Source: Paenibacillus_AB hodogayensis (lineage in GTDB: Bacteria > Bacillota > Bacilli > Paenibacillales > NBRC-103111). Taken from it: a stretch of DNA of 64,000 nucleotides. The stretch is from contig NZ_BAAAYO010000008.1 in NCBI RefSeq assembly GCF_039536325.1, positions 248,001 to 312,000 of the forward strand, in the 5' to 3' direction. The notes under the pieces were generated by a model, which worked only from the letters and a program-made list of their open reading frames with translations, was not told the origin of the DNA and made no database searches. The position numbers and the translations under genes are program-made. Of the stretch, positions 52,581 to 60,685 are shown piece after piece (the first letter of the stretch is position 1; each line of letters starts with the position of its first letter).

Positions 52581-53891
52581 TTGAGAACGGTAGGCATTAT
52601 CGTCGAATATAACCCGTTGCATAACGGTCACGTTTATCATTTCCGGCAAAGTAAAATTGTATCAGAAGCCGATGCCGTCGTCGCCGTCATGAGCGGCAGC
52701 TTCCTCCAAAGGGGCGAGCCGGCGCTCGTCAGCAAATGGGCCCGCGCGGAGATGGCGCTCCATATGGGCGCCGATCTGGTCATCGAGCTGCCCGTCGCCT
52801 TCTCCGCCCAGCCGGCGGAATGGTTCGCTTTCGGCGCGGTATCCGCGCTCGAGGCGACCGGCGTCGTCGACGCCTTCTGCTTCGGCAGCGAAAGCGGCGA
52901 CCTCGATCTTCTTCGCTCGGCGGCCCGCGAGCTGCACGCACACGACGGGAGCCGCATCTCCGTGCAGACGAGCCTGGACGACTCCGACGATTCCGCTTCG
53001 GAACTCCCGGCTCCCGCTTCGTCTCGGTTCCGCGACTCGATCAGGGACCGACTCAAAAGCGGAATGAGCTATCCCGCCGCATACGCCGCTGCCGCCGGAC
53101 GTCTGCTCGCCGGGCAGGGAGACGAGGAATGGCTGGCGCAGCCGAACAATACGCTCGGGCTCCACTACCTGCTCGCGTTGGAGCGTCTGCAAGGACGGAT
53201 GCGCCCTTATACGATTCGTCGCCACAAATCCGGCTATAGCCAGACCGACATTACCGACGAGCGGATCGCCAGCGCAACCGCCCTGCGCAAGCTGCTGGCC
53301 GGTCAAGCGGATGTCGGCGCTCTGGAGCCGTTCGTCCCGGATTACACGCTGCGCATTTTGCGCCGCGAGCTTGCGGCCGGGCGCGGTCCGGTGCGTTGGG
53401 AGGCGCTGTACGACCCGCTGTTTGCCCGCATCGCGGTGACGCCTCCGTCGGAGCTTGCCGCCTTCGGAGAAGTCGCCGAAGGTCTCGAACACCGTCTGGC
53501 GCGCTCTCTCGCCACGGTTCGTCCCGAAGAAGGCGAACGGTTCGAGCAGCTTGTTCAGGCGTTGAAAACGAAACGGTACACCCGAACGAAGCTGCAGCGC
53601 TTGTTGACCCGTCTGCTGCTCAACCACCGCAAAGAGCCGCTCTCTCCCGAGCGGCTCGGCGAGGGCGTCCCCTATTTGCGCGTGCTCGGCTTTTCTCCCG
53701 TAGGGCAGCAGCTATTGAAGTCCATGCGCCGAACCGCCTCCGTTCCTGTGGTCGTCAAGGCGGCTTCGCTGCGGCACCCGTACCTCGATCTGGACATCCG
53801 GGCGTCCACGGTGCACGCTTCCGCCTTTCCCCATCCTGCCCAGGCGGATCTGTTCCGCGATTATGCCGAGCCCCCCGTCCGGCTTGGCTAA
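52581..53891 (+). CDS. tmcAL: TmcAL (YlbM), tRNA-Met cytidine acetate ligase
   Basis: TmcAL (436 aa) acetylates the wobble cytidine of elongator tRNA-Met using acetate and ATP. The nucleotidyltransferase motif VGIIVEYNPLHNGHVYHF at the N-terminus and the later KSGYSQTDITDERIASATALRK are typical. The start is TTG at 52581 behind AAAGGAG. A small hairpin, GACCGG/CCGGTC at 53893-53907, lies just after the stop and within the end of the convergent sepM-like gene; it may act as a weak terminator. Confidence 0.94.
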   Translation: MRTVGIIVEYNPLHNGHVYHFRQSKIVSEADAVVAVMSGSFLQRGEPALVSKWARAEMALHMGADLVIELPVAFSAQPAEWFAFGAVSALEATGVVDAFCFGSESGDLDLLRSAARELHAHDGSRISVQTSLDDSDDSASELPAPASSRFRDSIRDRLKSGMSYPAAYAAAAGRLLAGQGDEEWLAQPNNTLGLHYLLALERLQGRMRPYTIRRHKSGYSQTDITDERIASATALRKLLAGQADVGALEPFVPDYTLRILRRELAAGRGPVRWEALYDPLFARIAVTPPSELAAFGEVAEGLEHRLARSLATVRPEEGERFEQLVQALKTKRYTRTKLQRLLTRLLLNHRKEPLSPERLGEGVPYLRVLGFSPVGQQLLKSMRRTASVPVVVKAASLRHPYLDLDIRASTVHASAFPHPAQADLFRDYAEPPVRLG

Positions 53892-53905
53892 CGACCGGTT
53901 TCCGG

Positions 53906-55030
53906 TCAAGTTTTCGGCTTCAAGCCTTCCAGATAACGAACCGCCTCGTCCATCGTAGCGATCGGCACGACCTTCATGCCGGTCCCGATCTTCTTCGCTT
54001 GGTCGGCGGCATCGGAGGCGTTGGGCACGTCGGCCGCCAGGTTGCATTCGCCTTTTTTGCGGTCCGCCGGCGCGAAGAAAATATCCGCCTTTTCGCGGTC
54101 GGCAGCTACGATTTTTTGCCGGATGCCACCGATGGAACATACGTTTCCGCCCGGATCGATGGTACCCGTTCCGGCGATCCGGTACCCTTTGGACAAGTCG
54201 CCGGGGGTCAGCTGGTTGAAGATTTCCAGCGAGAACAGCAGTCCGGCCGACGGTCCGCCGATTTCCCCCGCATCGATCGTCACCTTCTTATCTCCCTGGC
54301 TGGGAGCGATCTCGAGCAGCTCGGCTGTAGATATACCGAAACCGATGCGGCTGACGCCCGACGGATCGGGCTCTTTGCCGTTCTCCTTGTCGATCGCGCT
54401 CAAGTCTTTTAACGTGATGGCCAGCTTTTTCTCCGTTTTGCCGCGTTTGACGGTCACCTCGACCGTTTCATCCGCTTTCCGCGGCTTCAGCTCGGTCAGA
54501 ATGTCCTCATGCTTGACGATCGGCTTGCCGCCGACCTGCAAGATCTGGTCACCGGGGTGCAAAATGTCGTAGGCCGGGTAGCCTTTCACCGTTTGCATGA
54601 CGATAACGCCGCGCGAATCGATCGTAAAGGGGATGCCGGCCTGCTTGTAGGCCGCTTGAATCGAGCTGCTTTGCGAATCGAGCATCACATACTCCTGACG
54701 CGTCGAATATTCTTCCTCGGAGCTGCCTCTCAGCACATCCTGTTTTTTGCGGATTTCCGCGTTCGAGCTTAGCTTCGCGGCGATATAGCTAAAAATGCTG
54801 GAACGGCCCATCGAAACGGTCGTCAGCATGAAAGCACCCTTCTCCTCCTCGTCCCCTCCGGCCACCTGCACCATCGGTTTGAGCTCCTCCGCCGTTCCCG
54901 GCTTATAAATGTAGTACGGCACCGGTATGAAATAAAAAGCGTAAGCCAGCGCAAGGGTAATCAGGAACGAGGACAGAAAACCGCGCGTCCATATCCGTTT
55001 CGTATGTTCTCTTCGACGACTGTCGATCAT
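53906..55030 (-). CDS. ylbL: SepM/YlbL-like PDZ-Lon serine protease
   Basis: This 374-residue membrane protease has one transmembrane helix (about 15-37), an extracytoplasmic PDZ domain (about 140-205, with GYPAYDILHPGDQILQVGGKP) and a Lon-type catalytic domain. The Ser-Lys dyad is Ser261 in EIGGPSAGLLF and Lys306 in GGIRQKIVAA. SepM of streptococci trims a competence peptide; Bacillus YlbL has a different reported role in the DNA-damage checkpoint. The ATG at 55030 follows AAGGAGCG; upstream frame to 55168 overlaps the divergent ylbJ. Confidence 0.93.
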   Translation of the reverse strand: MIDSRRREHTKRIWTRGFLSSFLITLALAYAFYFIPVPYYIYKPGTAEELKPMVQVAGGDEEEKGAFMLTTVSMGRSSIFSYIAAKLSSNAEIRKKQDVLRGSSEEEYSTRQEYVMLDSQSSSIQAAYKQAGIPFTIDSRGVIVMQTVKGYPAYDILHPGDQILQVGGKPIVKHEDILTELKPRKADETVEVTVKRGKTEKKLAITLKDLSAIDKENGKEPDPSGVSRIGFGISTAELLEIAPSQGDKKVTIDAGEIGGPSAGLLFSLEIFNQLTPGDLSKGYRIAGTGTIDPGGNVCSIGGIRQKIVAADREKADIFFAPADRKKGECNLAADVPNASDAADQAKKIGTGMKVVPIATMDEAVRYLEGLKPKT

Positions 55031-55147
55031 GCGTATTCGCTCCTTCCGTGCTGTTGCATGGCTGCCGCAGGCTGTCAGGCTTGGTCTAAAGCGCATCCTC
55101 CGCGCGTAAACATGTACCACTGATCGATTTGTCTGGAGGGATGCCGA

Positions 55148-56440
55148 ATGCGGCTCGGGATGTTTCACGCAAGAAGCCGCGAGTATACGGTCGCGCTTGC
55201 GATGCTGACGGCCTTGCTGGTGCTCTCGATTTTGTTGTTTCCGGAACGCGCTTTTCAGGCTTCGCTCGGCGGACTGACGGTATGGTGGAACATCGTCTTC
55301 CCCTCGCTACTCCCCTTCCTGATGCTGAGCGAGCTGCTCGGCGGATTCGGGGCCGTTCGCGCCATAGGGACCTTGCTGGAGCCGCTGACCCGGCTGCTGT
55401 TCCGCATCCCCGGCTGCGGCGGCTGGGCTATCGCGCTTGGAGCCATAGCCGGCCTGCCCGCCGGAGCCGAGGCGGCCGGCAAGCTGCGGCGGGACAACCT
55501 CGTCAGCCGGGAAGAAGGAGAACGCATCGTCGCGCTCTCCCACGTGGCCAGCCCTTTTTTCATATTGACCGTTATCGGCGCCGGTTTTATGCACAGCGTC
55601 GAGACCGGGGTCATCATCGCTATTGTCCATTACAGCTCCGCTCTTGCAATGGGGCTTCTGCTGCGTCCGTTAGGCTCTCGCCCGCCAACCCATCCGTCCG
55701 ACGGCACGGGCGCGAAAACACCGTCGCGAACCGGCAATAAGCCCAAATCCGTCTTCGTCCGCGCGCTGACGGACATGCACCGGGCCCGTCTGGAGGATGG
55801 GCGTTCGTTGGGCAAGCTACTCGGCGACTCCGTAACCGGCGCCATTCAAACGCTGATGATGATCGGGGGGACCATGATCGTATTCTCCGTCCTGCTCGGC
55901 GTTCTGGATACGATCGGAATCGGCCCGCTGCTGGCCCGGCTTGCTTCCGTCCTGGCACCGGAAGCCGCAGCCCCGCTCGATACGGTGCGCAGCCTTCTCT
56001 CGGGGATGCTGGAGCTTCATATCGGCACGAATCGGCTCAGCCACTTGGCCGCCCCGGGCGCCGTCACGACCGCCTTGATCGGGGCCGCTTTGGCCTGGAG
56101 CGGGCTGGCCGTCCATTTGCAAGTAAAGACGGCCATTCGCCATACCGACCTTCGATATCGTCGCTTCTTGCTGTCCCGCACTATTCATGCCGGGATAGCG
56201 GTCGTCATGACGTTTGCGCTGTACCGGCCGCTTTCGACCTGGATGCAGAAGGCGGAGCCGAGCTTTCTGGGCGGATACGCTAACGGCTCGAGCGGTGCGG
56301 AAGCACCCTTCCTATCGGCGTGGTCCTCCTGGAGCGCCATACCGGAACGGTTCGCGGGGCTCGGAATCGGCCTGGCCGCCGTCATGCTGTTGTCCCTTCT
56401 AATATCGCTCTGGTTCAGACCCGGCCGCACGGCCCGTTAA
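55148..56440 (+). CDS. ylbJ: YlbJ, sporulation integral membrane protein
   Basis: YlbJ (430 aa) is a multi-pass membrane protein required for late sporulation in Bacillus. About eight hydrophobic segments are visible, among them residues 14-32, 45-65 and 140-175. The two gate-like repeats show WWNIVFPSLLPFLMLSELLGG and LPAGAEAAGKLRRDNLVSREEGERI, with the same style repeated in the second half. The start ATG follows GGAGGGATGCCGA. It is divergent from the sepM-like gene and convergent with coaD. The presence of ylbJ suggests a spore former. Confidence 0.93.
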   Translation: MRLGMFHARSREYTVALAMLTALLVLSILLFPERAFQASLGGLTVWWNIVFPSLLPFLMLSELLGGFGAVRAIGTLLEPLTRLLFRIPGCGGWAIALGAIAGLPAGAEAAGKLRRDNLVSREEGERIVALSHVASPFFILTVIGAGFMHSVETGVIIAIVHYSSALAMGLLLRPLGSRPPTHPSDGTGAKTPSRTGNKPKSVFVRALTDMHRARLEDGRSLGKLLGDSVTGAIQTLMMIGGTMIVFSVLLGVLDTIGIGPLLARLASVLAPEAAAPLDTVRSLLSGMLELHIGTNRLSHLAAPGAVTTALIGAALAWSGLAVHLQVKTAIRHTDLRYRRFLLSRTIHAGIAVVMTFALYRPLSTWMQKAEPSFLGGYANGSSGAEAPFLSAWSSWSAIPERFAGLGIGLAAVMLLSLLISLWFRPGRTAR

Positions 56441-56451
56441 GGACATCCGGC

Positions 56452-56958
56452 CTACTGTTCGTCGCCGAGCTTCTCGCGCAGCGCATTTTCCACCTCGATG
56501 GGGACCAGGTCGGCTACCGGGCCGTTGTAACGGGCGATTTCCTTGACGATGCTGGAGCTTAAATACGAGTATTGCGGACTTGTCATCATAAAGAAGGTTT
56601 CCACGTTATCGTTCAGCTTATGATTCAACGAAGCCATTTGCATTTCCGATTCAAAATCGGAGATCGCGCGCAGCCCTTTGACGATGACGTTTGCTTTCTT
56701 TTCCACCACATAGTTGATCAGCAGTCCCCCGAAGCTGTCCACTTCCACGTTCGGAACGCCGCGGGTCGCTTCTTCCAGCAGCTTCGACCGTTCTTCGACC
56801 GTGAAGAGCGGATTTTTTTTGCTGTTGTTGAGCACCGCAACGATTACCTTATCGAACACTTTGGCGGCCCGGTGAATAATGTCGAGATGCCCAAACGTGA
56901 CCGGATCGAAGCTGCCCGGGTAGACCGCAATCGTATAATCGTGCTTGTTCTCGCTCAT
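56452..56958 (-). CDS. coaD: CoaD, phosphopantetheine adenylyltransferase
   Basis: CoaD (168 aa) makes dephospho-CoA from phosphopantetheine and ATP. The motif AVYPGSFDPVTFGHLDIIHRA, with TxGH, and SSSIVKEIARYNGPVADLVP are diagnostic. Its start overlaps the rsmD stop (ATGA), so the two are co-translated. It ends 11 bases from the convergent ylbJ stop. Confidence 0.97.
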   Translation of the reverse strand: MSENKHDYTIAVYPGSFDPVTFGHLDIIHRAAKVFDKVIVAVLNNSKKNPLFTVEERSKLLEEATRGVPNVEVDSFGGLLINYVVEKKANVIVKGLRAISDFESEMQMASLNHKLNDNVETFFMMTSPQYSYLSSSIVKEIARYNGPVADLVPIEVENALREKLGDEQ

Positions 56959-57536
56959 GCTTCCATCTCCTCATCGGCTTGCCGCACGCTGCGGCGATAT
57001 ATGGATATGGCGGTCTCCCCGTAATCCGTATGTTTGATGCGATCCAAATCCCCGATCCGTTCGCCGAACGCGTTGGCGGCATCGTGCTCCACGACGACCG
57101 TGGCCTTCTCCGCCAGCAGCTCCATCTCAAGCATCGTCCCGATCAGCTCGGGTATGGCCGTCATCTTGTAAGGCGGATCCAGAAAGACGAGATCGAAGCG
57201 GGTCTCCCGCTTGCCAAGCACCTTCAAGGCTCTAACCGCGTCGTTCCGGTACACCTCGGCTTGCTGTTCCAAGCGGGCTGCCTGCAGATTTGCCCGAACC
57301 ACGTCTACGCTGCGCTTGTCCGCATCGACGAAAACCGCCGACTCGATCCCCCGGCTCAACGCTTCGATGCCGAGTCCGCCGGTGCCGGCGAACAAATCGA
57401 GCGCGCTCCCCCCGGCAAAATACGGCCCGATCATGCTGAAAATAGCTTCCTTCACTTTATCTGTCGTCGGCCTCGTTCCCATGCCCGGCACGGCCTTTAA
57501 CGGCCTGCCTCTGGCCGACCCGGAAATGACTCTCAC
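56955..57536 (-). CDS. rsmD: RsmD, 16S rRNA guanine-966 N2-methyltransferase
   Basis: RsmD methylates G966 of 16S rRNA. The start is GTG at 57536 behind GGGGGACGACG and gives 193 residues opening MRVISGSARGRPLKAVPG. The SAM loop ALDLFAGTGGLGIEALSRG and the catalytic DPPY in VFLDPPYK are present, the latter a normal variant of NPPY. The open frame upstream to 57659 is rejected. It heads the rsmD-coaD operon. Confidence 0.96.
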   Translation of the reverse strand: MRVISGSARGRPLKAVPGMGTRPTTDKVKEAIFSMIGPYFAGGSALDLFAGTGGLGIEALSRGIESAVFVDADKRSVDVVRANLQAARLEQQAEVYRNDAVRALKVLGKRETRFDLVFLDPPYKMTAIPELIGTMLEMELLAEKATVVVEHDAANAFGERIGDLDRIKHTDYGETAISIYRRSVRQADEEMEA

Positions 57537-57715
57537 CGTCGTCCCCCGTTCCTCTCGTGCAACTGTATGATGTCTGTCAGGCTTTTTTCGGCGGGGCATG
57601 TACCCTGTGCTTCGCATGGTACATAAACGAGCAGCGCAACAGGCGTTCCGCTCTCGCAAAACCGCTCCTGCTCCGCGTTTCGTTGACCTGCGCCGAAAGC
57701 GCCTTTGCTGCTGCT

Positions 57716-57745
57716 ATCGTATCACATTCTGCAAATAAACCACAA
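57716..57745 (-). promoter_or_regulatory. Possible promoter of rsmD-coaD
   Basis: On the minus strand TTGTGG (57745-57740) and TACGAT (57721-57716), with TGTGA ahead of it, are 18 bases apart, an acceptable sigma-A spacing. They stand about 180 bases before rsmD. The match to consensus is moderate. Confidence 0.35.
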
Positions 57746-57878
57746 AATTTTACGCAGCGCATGTATAGGTTTTTCCAAATCCGGACATATTGTAGATATC
57801 GACATCCAACCAATGTCGTAGACAACCGCGGAGAAGACTTACGTTTCCCCATAAGCTCTTCGTCCGGTTTCTCCTCTC

Positions 57879-57951
57879 CCATGAGGGGCCCTAGCAATAG
57901 GGCCTCGAGACTATTCAGCCGTCATCCCTTGTGGGTGGCGGTTTTTTTTGT
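57879..57951 (+). terminator. Leader-like hairpin followed by a terminator, plus strand
   Basis: A first hairpin pairs GAGG..CCCTA with TAGGG..CCTC around a GCAA tetraloop (about 57882-57907). A second, GCCGTCATCCC with GGGTGGCGG (57918-57941), is followed by eight T residues. There is no plus-strand gene just upstream, so it may be a leader or attenuator for the small ORF at 58038, or the end of an unannotated RNA. The 501 bases from 57537 to 58037 otherwise hold only the rsmD promoter candidate. Confidence 0.55.
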
Positions 57952-58037
57952 GCCCATACTTCCTAAATACACCATCAGACATGAAGCAGGGATTACCCTC
58001 CATATGACGAATTGTTCTTTCGGGAGGGGGTTGTCGC

Positions 58038-58229
58038 ATGATCGAAAAATATAAACTCGCCAACGAGCCTGATAAAACGATGTTCGTATTTCCCGCGCTG
58101 GCTGGTAAGGTCTATGGCCATATCGTCAAAGATCGGACAGAGAAGGGGCCGGCGAAGCTCGTATTTGAGACTGCCAAGTACGAAACGGTAGAAGCGCTGA
58201 AAGCCGACTATCCGGAGGCGAACATCTGA
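58038..58229 (+). CDS. Small protein of unknown function
   Basis: This 63-residue ORF starts with ATG about eight bases after a strong GGGAGGGGG. The product is soluble, slightly basic in the middle (YGHIVKDRTEKGPAKLVFE) and has no recognised motif, signal peptide or membrane helix. It lies in an accessory stretch with leader-like hairpins upstream, and is convergent with the SOS cassette. The strong ribosome site argues that it is translated. I do not recognise the family. Confidence 0.6.
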   Translation: MIEKYKLANEPDKTMFVFPALAGKVYGHIVKDRTEKGPAKLVFETAKYETVEALKADYPEANI

Positions 58230-58436
58230 AGCTTGTCCACGGCTACGTGCTCCAATCATCCCATCACCTGCAGGTCGCTATGCATAATGGCCTGAATGTC
58301 GAGGTATGGCAACAACAAGGCTAAGATCATACAACAACTACGGACAATTCCTTTGAACGAGATCAATAACGTTGTTATGTAGTATTTGTTAGCGTAATAA
58401 TAATTTCTGTAATCGATACACTCCAATCTGTAAAAA

Positions 58437-58481
58437 CAAAAAAAGGAACAGCGGGGTAAACCCCAAATCTGTTCCTTTTTA
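58437..58481. terminator. Bidirectional terminator at the end of the SOS cassette
   Basis: AAAAGGAACAG (58441-58451) and CTGTTCCTTTT (58469-58479) pair perfectly, with GGGGT/ACCCC inside. On the minus strand seven or more T residues follow, on the plus strand five. It closes the polymerase cassette and could also end the small ORF transcript. Confidence 0.85.
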
Positions 58482-58493
58482 CATTGGCTGGAC

Positions 58494-58955
58494 TTACCCT
58501 TTAATTTTATGAACAACCTCCGAAACGTACTTGGCAAGTCTCATGCTTATCTCCGATCGCATCACTTCTCTCACTATCCCTATACGCTCCTCATAGCCCC
58601 GGCAAACATAACGATAATAAACGACCATGTCCACCTGCTCGTCACCGTGTATCTTAATACTTCTGCGCGACAACTCCCGCCTCAAATCGTACAAGTCCCT
58701 GTTTATACTGCTCATGACTACCTCGGCCGACAGCAAGTAGAGCCGTTTCAAGATATTTGTCGAGTTTTTGATATCATCAATGCTTCGCTGGACCATAGTT
58801 AGCATGTGAGGCAACAGAACATAGTCCCGGATCATCGTCAACTCTTCGGTCGTCGGGTGCGTAGCCTTTTTGTCTCCGCGAGCCTCGTATTGCTCGATGT
58901 GCTCGGGAAGCGCCATTTTTGACTCCCATCGTCCGTTAGCATCCAATTTGCTCAT
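58494..58955 (-). CDS. Polymerase-linked protein with YolD-like N-terminus
   Basis: This 153-residue protein overlaps the stop of the Y-family polymerase gene by four bases (ATGA) and has GGAGG nine bases before its ATG, so the two are translated together. Its first 20 residues, NGRWESKMALPEH, resemble the start of YolD-family proteins, which often accompany UvrX-type polymerases. The remaining 120 residues are mostly helical and charged and match nothing I recognise, including RELSRRSIKIHGDEQVDMVVYYRY. A role as a polymerase accessory factor is inferred from the operon only. Confidence 0.75.
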   Translation of the reverse strand: MSKLDANGRWESKMALPEHIEQYEARGDKKATHPTTEELTMIRDYVLLPHMLTMVQRSIDDIKNSTNILKRLYLLSAEVVMSSINRDLYDLRRELSRRSIKIHGDEQVDMVVYYRYVCRGYEERIGIVREVMRSEISMRLAKYVSEVVHKIKG

Positions 58956-60208
58956 GCCCAATGACCTCCGATTTGTACGGCTCTCTCACGTGCCTGCCCC
59001 GTCTCCAGAAGCGACGACGCCCGTATGATTGCTGCCGATCCGTAGCGCTCTTTTATCGTATCGACGGCCCGCTCGCGTCGGATATGGCGTTCGCGGTCGT
59101 CAAACAGGTCCAGTTGGTACACATCATCATGGGAAAGGTCGGTGAGTGTGATATGAAGACGCGTGAGCGGCATACGTTGCCAATGCTCCATAAATAGACG
59201 GTGTACGGCGGCGCCCACCTCATGCGGCAAATAACTGGGGGTGCGTAACGTTACCTGCCGGCCGAATCCTGACGATCGGTCCCCATCCGTTTCGGCAGCT
59301 CCGACCCCGACGACCCGTCCCATATACCCTTGTCGACGGGCGCGTCGGCAGACCTCGATCACCAGCTCCAGCATGATCGGCTCAATCTCGGCAAACGTTT
59401 TATACATCCCCCACTTAAGCGCCCGCCCGCAATTGATCACTTTAATCTGACTTCGGATGCCGTTGACCACCGGGCTCGGATCGATACCCCTGGCAGTCTG
59501 CCAATAATACTCCGCCTGAATATCGCTCTGCTTGCCCATCTCTCGGCGCATCATCCGTTTAAAGTCTCCCAGATCGAGACGGGCGATCGCTCCGATCGTC
59601 GATAATCCCATCCTCGTAAAATGGACGGTCATGCGGCTTGCGACCATAAACATCTGATGCACGGGCAGCTCCCATAAGTCGGACATGTTGTCGCTGTCCA
59701 GCCGGTACATGCCGTCGGGACTTTTTTTGGCAAAGTTGTCAGTTGCCATTTTAGCGAGTATTTTGGTCGGGCCGATGCCGACCCTCGACCGAACACCCGT
59801 CGCCAATTGCACCCGCGTCTGGATTTGGCGCACGATCTCCTCCGTTGATCCATAGTCAGCGAGCGACCCGGTCACGTCCAAAAACTGCTCGTCGATGCTG
59901 TACGGCTCAACCTGATCGGTGATCGATTCGTATATCTCCGAGATAAGCAACGATATGGAAATATACGTCTGCATCCTCGGCCGGATAACGACAAGGTCCG
60001 GACACTTTGCCAAAGCCCCGCTTACGCGCTCCGCTGTCGTTACTCCCCTCGCCTTCGCGAGCGGGCAGGCGGCCAATATGATGCCACTACGCCGGGATGG
60101 ATCGCCAACCGCAACGGGCATATCGTGATACTCTGGATGAGCCGCCTTCTCCACCGATGCGTAGAATGACTGGCAGTCTGCAAGGAAAATCACCCGTTCC
60201 CTTTTCAT
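58952..60208 (-). CDS. Y-family (UvrX/DinB-type) DNA polymerase, SOS-controlled
   Basis: This 418-residue protein is a translesion polymerase of the DinB/UvrX type. The catalytic acids are D11 in LADCQSFYASVE and D106-E107 in YSIDEQFLDV. It also has the thumb text RSRVGIGPTKILAKMATDNFAKKS, and a C-terminal little-finger region ending DLFDDRERHIRRERAVDTIKERYG. The ATG at 60208 follows GGAGGTGCCTT; the frame runs upstream to 60370 through the promoter and is rejected. A LexA box overlaps the promoter. Such cassettes are frequent on phages, plasmids and genomic islands. Confidence 0.92.
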   Translation of the reverse strand: MKRERVIFLADCQSFYASVEKAAHPEYHDMPVAVGDPSRRSGIILAACPLAKARGVTTAERVSGALAKCPDLVVIRPRMQTYISISLLISEIYESITDQVEPYSIDEQFLDVTGSLADYGSTEEIVRQIQTRVQLATGVRSRVGIGPTKILAKMATDNFAKKSPDGMYRLDSDNMSDLWELPVHQMFMVASRMTVHFTRMGLSTIGAIARLDLGDFKRMMRREMGKQSDIQAEYYWQTARGIDPSPVVNGIRSQIKVINCGRALKWGMYKTFAEIEPIMLELVIEVCRRARRQGYMGRVVGVGAAETDGDRSSGFGRQVTLRTPSYLPHEVGAAVHRLFMEHWQRMPLTRLHITLTDLSHDDVYQLDLFDDRERHIRRERAVDTIKERYGSAAIIRASSLLETGQARERAVQIGGHWA

Positions 60209-60229
60209 AAGGCACCTCCGAACAAAATA

Positions 60230-60274
60230 CGAACATCTGTTCTTATTATAGAGGTAAATGCGATTTTTATTCAA
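60230..60274 (-). promoter_or_regulatory. SigA promoter with LexA (SOS) box for the polymerase cassette
   Basis: On the minus strand TTGAAT (60274-60269) and TATAAT (60250-60245) are 18 bases apart. On the plus strand CGAACATCTGTTCT (60230-60243) fits the Gram-positive LexA box CGAACRNRYGTTYG except for the third variable base and the last base. The box lies directly downstream of the -10 and 22 bases from the start codon, a position suited to repression. Confidence 0.85.
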
Positions 60275-60301
60275 CATGAAAAAAATTACTTGTCTGGGGA
60301 T

Positions 60302-60335
60302 AAAAAAAAGAGCAGTGAGGGTAGCCCTCTTGCTC
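60302..60335 (-). terminator. Minus-strand terminator between lacI-type gene and polymerase
   Basis: GAGCA (60310-60314) pairs with TGCTC (60331-60335), and GAGGG (60317-60321) with CCCTC (60325-60329) around TAG, with a small bulge. Eight T residues follow on the minus strand. It stands 350 bases after the regulator stop. The stretch 60336-60685 holds only broken reading frames in all directions and no gene I can support. Confidence 0.8.
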
Positions 60336-60685
60336 CTTTTCGCGCTGTACTCTTCCTCGATTGCTTCCAATATAAAGGCTTTCTTGGTCGTCCGGACCGT
60401 TCTTCCTCTTCATCCATACGTTCCCTGTCGCCTAATGAGAAAGTGATTACTATTGTTGGATTGAACATCGCCGAGATTGAAATTAGTGTGATGACAAGTC
60501 AGTGTTTGGGACGACGAATCCTTCCCTCTCCCAATTAGCTCAGGAACTGCCGGCTTGAGCCCGACCCTAATCAAGACCAGAAGGGCGTAGACGGGCAGGG
60601 CAGTTCACGACGGACGATGCAAGCATCGAATTAAAGCGCCTTTACCCACAGATTAAGAATTGATGGCGTATTGGCATCAAGCTCT

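Noticed and set aside
57557..58054. 165-codon plus-strand frame between rsmD and the small ORF
   Set aside because: It runs straight through a hairpin with an eight-T tract, has no ribosome site and no recognised motif.
60286..60468. 60-codon minus-strand frame downstream of the LacI-type gene
   Set aside because: Its end crosses a strong terminator stem and no family is recognised; it is probably chance.
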